Assembly (NCBI RefSeq): GCF_018687095.1
Contig: NZ_CP061286.1
Span: 1,178,001-1,242,000, forward strand
Direction: 5' to 3'
Source of the DNA: Polynucleobacter sp. MWH-UH25E
GTDB taxonomy: Bacteria > Pseudomonadota > Gammaproteobacteria > Burkholderiales > Burkholderiaceae
DNA: 64,000 nt
The notes beneath the pieces are model-generated. The model did not search any database, was not told the origin of the DNA, and was given only the letters and a program-made list of their open reading frames with translations. Positions 59,472 through 64,000 of the stretch are shown here, in pieces; position 1 is the first letter of the stretch; each line of letters starts with the position of its first letter. The position numbers and the translations under genes are program-made.

Positions 59472-60623
59472 ATGAAATCACGTATTTCTACGTTGTTTGC
59501 AGCCCTAGTTATCAGTATTTCAGGGAATGTATCTGCTAAAGATACAGTCAAAATTGCCTATATTGGACCCCTGACAGGGGGAGTTTCTGCGAACGGTATT
59601 GGTGGCCGAAACTCAGCAGATTTGGCAGTTCGATTAAAGAACCAGGACCCAAATGCAAAGTACAAGTACGAACTAGTTGCGGCTGATGATGAATGCAAAC
59701 CGAACGTAGGTGTACAAGTTGCAACCAAGATCGCTTCAGATAGTTCAATTATTGCTGGCGTTACTCACTACTGTTCTGCAGTGGCAATGAGTACGGTCGA
59801 CGTTTATCACAAGTTTGGCTTGCCGGTCATGGTTTGGGGCGCTGTTTTGCCTGAAATTACTTACGCCAACAACTACAAAGAAGTACATCGTGTTAATGGC
59901 ACCATGATTAACCAAAACGAAGTTGCAGCAAAGTTTCTTACAGGGCTTGGTTACAAGAAGTGGGTCATCATTCATGACACTACCGACTACGGTAAAGGTC
60001 ACAATAAATATTTTTCTCAATATCTCACCAAAAATGGTGGACAGATTTTGGGAACCTTTGGCGTTACTGCAGATCAGCAGGATTTCACAGCGGAGTTGAC
60101 CAAAGTAAAAGAGTTAAAGCCTGAGGTAGTCTATTTCGGAGGTTTAACTCCTATCGGTATTCGCATTCGTACACAGATGGATCGTCTGGGTATTAAGGCT
60201 GTATTTGAAGGCACCTCTGGAATTAAGTCTGATGCCTACATTGAGGGCTTGGGCAAACTCTCTGAAGGTTCGCTCTCATTTATTGAGGGCGCTCCATGGG
60301 AGAAATTGCCAGGTGGTCTTGGATTTATCGCTAAATACAATCAACAAAAATATCCTGATGCTCCAGAGGCATACGGACCATTTGCTTACACTGCAGCAAC
60401 TCTGATTATTGATGCGATCGAAAAGGCTGGACCAGATCGCAAGAAAGTAATGGCAGTGTTAAACAACACTCAAAATGTGGAAACTATTATTGGCAAGGTA
60501 AGCTTTGACGATCATCGTCAAAATATCGTTCCATTGATTTCCAAATACGTTGCGCAAGACGGTAAATGGGTTGTTTGGGAAGATAGTTTGTATGCCAAAG
60601 GACAGCGTAAGCTAGGCCAATAA
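59472..60623 (+). CDS. Branched-chain-amino-acid-type ABC transporter substrate-binding protein
   Basis: A signal peptide (ending NVSA) precedes the Leu/Ile/Val-binding fold: VKIAYIGPLTGGVSANGIGGRNSADLAVR, DDECKPNVGVQVATKIASD and DTTDYGKGHNKYFSQYL. At 383 residues it is typical of the family, whose members also bind amides, short-chain acids or aromatic acids. AAGGAG lies just ahead of the start. The preceding 217-base gap (59255-59471) has no gene; a promoter is expected there. It heads the liv-type unit. Confidence 0.92.
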   Translation: MKSRISTLFAALVISISGNVSAKDTVKIAYIGPLTGGVSANGIGGRNSADLAVRLKNQDPNAKYKYELVAADDECKPNVGVQVATKIASDSSIIAGVTHYCSAVAMSTVDVYHKFGLPVMVWGAVLPEITYANNYKEVHRVNGTMINQNEVAAKFLTGLGYKKWVIIHDTTDYGKGHNKYFSQYLTKNGGQILGTFGVTADQQDFTAELTKVKELKPEVVYFGGLTPIGIRIRTQMDRLGIKAVFEGTSGIKSDAYIEGLGKLSEGSLSFIEGAPWEKLPGGLGFIAKYNQQKYPDAPEAYGPFAYTAATLIIDAIEKAGPDRKKVMAVLNNTQNVETIIGKVSFDDHRQNIVPLISKYVAQDGKWVVWEDSLYAKGQRKLGQ

Positions 60624-60663
60624 TTCTTCATAGATTTTCAAGCTAAGAGGAAAGTGTTCTAGC

Positions 60664-61596
60664 GTGTCATTTGATATTTTTTTGCAGTATCTTCTTAATG
60701 GGTTGATGCTGGGCGTCATTTACGCAATTGTGGCGGTCGGCTTCACCCTGTACTTTGGTGTTCTGGACGTTATTAAGTTCTCGCACGGCGATATCTTGAT
60801 GGTGGGGGCCTTTGCTGGCCTCACCACTTATATTGGCATTGCTGGAACTTTTGACTCTCCATGGCTACAACTGCTTGTGTTGGTGTTAGTGAGCCTTTCG
60901 ATAGCAGCATTTCTTGGTGCAATCATTGCGCGCTATTTGATTCTGCCTCTCCAAAAAGCACCCCCAATTAATACATTGCTAGTTACTTTGATGTTGGGCT
61001 TGGCTTTGCGTGAGTTGGTTCGCTTGTTTTATCCAAATGGATCCAATCCAAAACCATTCCCAAGACTCCTTCCGAGCGATGGAATTGCTATTGGAGAATT
61101 CATATTGCGCTCGGATAGTTTGATTCTTCTAGCTACCGGTGTGATTACGATTGTTGCTGTGCAGAGGCTGATTACCAAAAGCAAGATCGGATTAGCGATT
61201 CGTGCAGTTGCGCAAGATAGTGAAACTGCACGCATTATGGGCATCAATTTTCGACAAATTGTGCTGATCACTTTTATGTTGGGATCTGCATTGGCTGCGC
61301 TAGCAGGTTTGATGAATGGCTTGTATTACAACGAAGTCAATTTCAGTATGGGCTTGCTTTTAGGGGTGATTGGATTCTCTGCTGCGGTTGTTGGTGGCTT
61401 GGGTAATTTCTATGGAGCGATTGTTGGTGGCTTCTTATTTGCCGCTCTTCAAACGGTTGGGGCAGTATTGCTACCGGCAATACTGCCTAGCGTTCCCAGC
61501 GCATACAAAGATGTATTCGCATTTGCGGCGATCATCATCATTATGGGATTAAAGCCAACCGGTTTGATCTCAGAAAAATCCAGTGAGCGGGTGTAA
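60664..61596 (+). CDS. livH: Branched-chain-amino-acid-type ABC permease LivH
   Basis: A 310-residue permease with eight to nine helices beginning LQYLLNGLMLGVIYAIVAVGFTLYFG, plus the EAA-like loop KSKIGLAIRAVAQDSETARIMGIN that docks the ATPases. It is one of two permeases in the HAAT transporter. The start is GTG at 60664 with AGAGGAAAG ahead. It is separated from livM by two bases. Confidence 0.93.
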   Translation: MSFDIFLQYLLNGLMLGVIYAIVAVGFTLYFGVLDVIKFSHGDILMVGAFAGLTTYIGIAGTFDSPWLQLLVLVLVSLSIAAFLGAIIARYLILPLQKAPPINTLLVTLMLGLALRELVRLFYPNGSNPKPFPRLLPSDGIAIGEFILRSDSLILLATGVITIVAVQRLITKSKIGLAIRAVAQDSETARIMGINFRQIVLITFMLGSALAALAGLMNGLYYNEVNFSMGLLLGVIGFSAAVVGGLGNFYGAIVGGFLFAALQTVGAVLLPAILPSVPSAYKDVFAFAAIIIIMGLKPTGLISEKSSERV

Positions 61597-61598
61597 GT

Positions 61599-62741
61599 AT
61601 GAAATTGTTGATCTCTACTTTCATTGTTTGCTTGATCTATTGTATCTTGTTGCTCGGTGCTGAAAATCAACTGGAAGTCGGTGCATTAGTTGCGATTGCT
61701 TTTGTCGCGAGTTTAGTTGGCAAGAAAACTGGGTTCATGGATCGTCTGGCTCTTGCAGTCAGTCAGCATCCAAGCTTTCCAGCAACTGCGTCAGTGATCG
61801 GTGTCCTGGTCATGATGATCGTGTTTCATAACTCCCACTTTGCTTTGTTGATGCTGGCAACGGTATTGATTTACTCCATTGTTTGCTTGGGACTTAATAT
61901 TCAATTTGGCTACGTAGGTATTGTTAACTTTGCGGGTGCCGCATTCTTTGGTATTGGAAGCTATACCGCCGCAGTTTTAGCTACTCATACCGAAGTACCG
62001 CACTTATTAGTACTATTCATTGCGGCAACAATCTCGGCCTTAATTGGTTCCATCCTGATTTATCCAGTTCTGAGAACGCGTGGTCACTATGCTGCGCTAG
62101 TAACGATTGCTTTTGGTATTTTGTTCCGCAACTTCTTAGAGGTAAACGACACCCTGGGTGGTCCGCAAGGCTTAAAAATTCCACCGCTAACCATTTTTGG
62201 CTGGAATCTTTCTGATGGGCTTGAGGTGGTCGGTATTGAGTTGTCCTTCTATATTCCTTATTTAGTGATTGCCTTAGTTCTGCTGATTGCAACCTTCCGT
62301 ATTACTCGCAATTTAGAGCGCTCATGGATTGGTTTAAGTATGGATATGGTTCGTACGGATGAGATTGCCGCTTCTACTTTTGGGGTCAATATCGCCCATT
62401 GGAAAATTGTTGCATTTACTTTGGGTAACTTTGTCGCGGGCTTGGCTGGTGCGCTCTACGGCATGATGACGGCCTATGTGGCGCCAAACAACTTCACTTT
62501 TGCTGATTCTTTGATCCTGGTTTCAATTGTGATTCTTGGTGGCATTGGGAACCCATGGGGAATTATTCCTGCAGCCGCGATTGTGGTGATTCTTCCGGAG
62601 AAATTGCAGTTTATTCAGGAGTATCGCTTTCTGCTATACGCAATCGTAGTAATTTTGATTTTGCTATTCCGTCCCGATGGTTTATTACCAAGGCGTGTTC
62701 GCCAGTATTTTCCTTCTGGTAAAGCGGGAGAAAAAGAATGA
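61599..62741 (+). CDS. livM: Branched-chain-amino-acid-type ABC permease LivM
   Basis: The 380-residue permease has an N-terminal extra region with two helices, then the core: LIYSIVCLGLNIQFGYVGIVNFAGAAFFGIGSYTAA and the coupling loop RSWIGLSMDMVRTDEIAASTFGVN. C-terminal VILGGIGNPWGIIPAAAIVVILPEKLQ is conserved. Its stop overlaps the ATG of livG by four bases, so the genes are translationally coupled. Confidence 0.93.
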   Translation: MKLLISTFIVCLIYCILLLGAENQLEVGALVAIAFVASLVGKKTGFMDRLALAVSQHPSFPATASVIGVLVMMIVFHNSHFALLMLATVLIYSIVCLGLNIQFGYVGIVNFAGAAFFGIGSYTAAVLATHTEVPHLLVLFIAATISALIGSILIYPVLRTRGHYAALVTIAFGILFRNFLEVNDTLGGPQGLKIPPLTIFGWNLSDGLEVVGIELSFYIPYLVIALVLLIATFRITRNLERSWIGLSMDMVRTDEIAASTFGVNIAHWKIVAFTLGNFVAGLAGALYGMMTAYVAPNNFTFADSLILVSIVILGGIGNPWGIIPAAAIVVILPEKLQFIQEYRFLLYAIVVILILLFRPDGLLPRRVRQYFPSGKAGEKE

Positions 62742-63535
62742 GCCAGCAATCTTTGAATTCCAAGACTAAATTGCTAGAAGCACAAGATCTCACCATGCGT
62801 TTTGGTGGCGTTACAGCGCTGGACTCCTTGAATTTACATGTGAATGAAGGTGAGGTTCTAGGTCTTTTAGGCCCTAATGGATCTGGTAAGACAACATTTT
62901 TTAATGTCATCACTGGCTTGTATCGCGCTAGTTCCGGACGCGTGCATTTTCGCGGTCATGATTTGACTGATGCAAGTGCGCAGCAGGTTTATCTGAATGC
63001 CATTACTAGAACATTCCAACGCTCACGCTTGTCCTTGCCATTAACGGTATTTGATAATATTGCCATTGGTGATAATCGTCGCCTTAATACGGGTTTGCTC
63101 TTTAACTTACTCTCTCGCAAGGCGTTTAAGGCTGAGTATGAAAGGGTGGTCGAGCAGGTAGAAAGCTTATTAAAGACCTTCAACCCTAAATTGGCTCCCA
63201 AAATATTTGAGCCTGTTGCCAGTTTGCCGATGATTGATCGACGTCGTATTGAAATTTGCCGAGCCTTAATCAGCGAGCCTGATCTCTTGTTATTGGATGA
63301 GCCATCCGCAGGTATGACGCATGACGAAACTGCGGAAGTAATGAATGATATTTTGCAGGTGCGAAGCAAAATCAAGCCCTTTACGATTATTTTGATCGAG
63401 CACGAGATGGGCTTAATTCAGCGTATGACTGAGCGTTGTATCGTCCTGAATTACGGTAAAAAGATTGCCGAAGGCACTTATGATGAAATCGTGAGCAACC
63501 GTGAAGTTCAGGTTGCCTATTTGGGGCAGGAATAA
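62738..63535 (+). CDS. livG: LivG-type ABC ATPase with altered signature motif
   Basis: The 265-residue ATPase has Walker A GPNGSGKT (45-52), the Q-loop in RTFQRSRL and Walker B LLLLDEPSAGM (183-193). The ABC signature position reads ASLPMIDRRRIEICRAL (161 onwards) in place of the usual LSxGQxRRLEIARAL, so the second Gly-Gln of LSGGQ is lost. HAAT transporters use a LivG-LivF pair; if this site is inactive, the canonical signature of LivF might compensate. Its stop lies two bases before livF. Confidence 0.92.
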   Translation: MSQQSLNSKTKLLEAQDLTMRFGGVTALDSLNLHVNEGEVLGLLGPNGSGKTTFFNVITGLYRASSGRVHFRGHDLTDASAQQVYLNAITRTFQRSRLSLPLTVFDNIAIGDNRRLNTGLLFNLLSRKAFKAEYERVVEQVESLLKTFNPKLAPKIFEPVASLPMIDRRRIEICRALISEPDLLLLDEPSAGMTHDETAEVMNDILQVRSKIKPFTIILIEHEMGLIQRMTERCIVLNYGKKIAEGTYDEIVSNREVQVAYLGQE

Positions 63536-63537
63536 TT

Positions 63538-64000
63538 ATGGCCTTATTAGAAATCGACCATATCTATACAGCCTATGATCGGATTGATGTTTTAGAAGAC
63601 GTATCGATTCAAGTTGAGCGTGGACAAATCACTTGCATCTTAGGTGCTAATGGCGCCGGCAAGTCCACTCTCATTCGATCTATCCTGGGTTTAACTCCAG
63701 CTAATCGCGGCAAGATTACTTTTAATGGTGCGGACATCACGCATTTAGCGACTCACCGCATTATTGGTCAAGGTATTGCTTGTGTGCCGGAAGGGCGTCG
63801 TGTTTTTCCTCGAATGACAGTTGATGAAAATTTATCAGCAGGTGCATATCTAGTCGGCGATCAAAAGGTCATACAGGAACGTCGCGAGCGGGTAAAGACT
63901 TTATTTCCGCGTCTGGCTGAACGCTCTAATCAATTAGCGGGAACTATGTCTGGCGGTGAGCAAGCCATGTTGGCAATTGGCCGTAGCTTAATGAGCTCTC
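63538..64000 (+). CDS. livF: LivF-type ABC ATPase (5' part, cut by window edge)
   Basis: Starting at ATG 63538, 154 codons are visible. Walker A GANGAGKS and the canonical signature MSGGEQ followed by AMLAIGRSL are present; GQGIACVPEGRRVFPRMTV is typical of LivF. The Walker B region lies beyond the window. It would pair with LivG to power the HAAT transporter. Confidence 0.93.
   Translation, partial: MALLEIDHIYTAYDRIDVLEDVSIQVERGQITCILGANGAGKSTLIRSILGLTPANRGKITFNGADITHLATHRIIGQGIACVPEGRRVFPRMTVDENLSAGAYLVGDQKVIQERRERVKTLFPRLAERSNQLAGTMSGGEQAMLAIGRSLMSS

Noticed and set aside
1..64000. CRISPR array, tRNA, rRNA, prophage, insertion sequence or integron.
   Set aside because: No regularly spaced repeats, clover-leaf genes, transposase or integrase frames, or terminal inverted repeats were found by reading. 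Absence is by eye and not exhaustive.

Overview
The window looks like chromosome of a free-living freshwater betaproteobacterium of the Burkholderiales, most likely Polynucleobacter or a close relative. This is inferred from the moderate base composition, the streamlined layout (no gene-free stretch longer than about 245 bases), the many Bug-type (TctC) tricarboxylate-receptor genes, the type B ribosomal protein L31, and the resemblance of the housekeeping genes to that group. I saw no rRNA, tRNA, CRISPR array, insertion sequence, prophage or replication origin. The window cuts a gene at each end: an ion-channel-like protein on the left and livF on the right.

Layout. 1-9.3 kb: a channel-like protein, an HI0933-family flavoprotein, a TerC-family protein, a Bug receptor, truncated haemoglobin, a phasin, a Tat-exported fumarylacetoacetase-family (FAH) protein, and a Bug receptor followed by a four-domain rhodanese. 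9.3-19.3 kb: small enzymes, then a minus-strand run (GNAT, thioesterase, thiol dioxygenase, transglutaminase-like, TlpA-like thioredoxin, selD), then oxyanion genes (a tungstate receptor, a divergent regulator with a receptor-like domain, modA). 19.4-21.7 kb: feoAB behind a Fur box. 21.8-32 kb: catabolic genes and Bug receptors, including the unit Bug - exported class II aldolase - cytochrome c - Bug, plus SemiSWEET, two more FAH genes, a lipoprotein hydrolase, and a DUF5993-dsbB pair. 32-38.7 kb: envelope proteins, a MATE transporter, a GT39-like protein, rpmE2, rho, trxA. 38.8-45.4 kb: AddB/AddA-like recombination nuclease-helicase. 45.4-51.5 kb: BrnT/BrnA toxin-antitoxin, a TPR membrane protein, DUF1993, a Bug receptor, SOS-controlled umuDC, small ORFs. 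51.5-59.3 kb: a catabolic island with three Bug receptors, an amidohydrolase, an isocitrate-lyase/PEP-mutase family lyase, a rhodanese gene broken by an in-frame TGA, and an IlvD/Edd dehydratase. 59.5 kb to the end: a branched-chain-amino-acid-type ABC transporter.

How it fits together. The theme is scavenging of organic acids: ten periplasmic Bug receptors lie beside hydrolases, lyases, dehydratases and FAH enzymes, with no TctA/TctB membrane subunits in the window. Twice a Bug gene is followed on the same strand by a multidomain rhodanese. Several enzymes of usually cytoplasmic families carry export signals (FAH, class II aldolase), which suggests some of this chemistry is periplasmic. Visible regulatory sites are a Fur box before feoA, a canonical LexA box before umuD, an imperfect inverted repeat between the tungstate receptor and its regulator, and a perfect 20-base palindrome before rpmE2.
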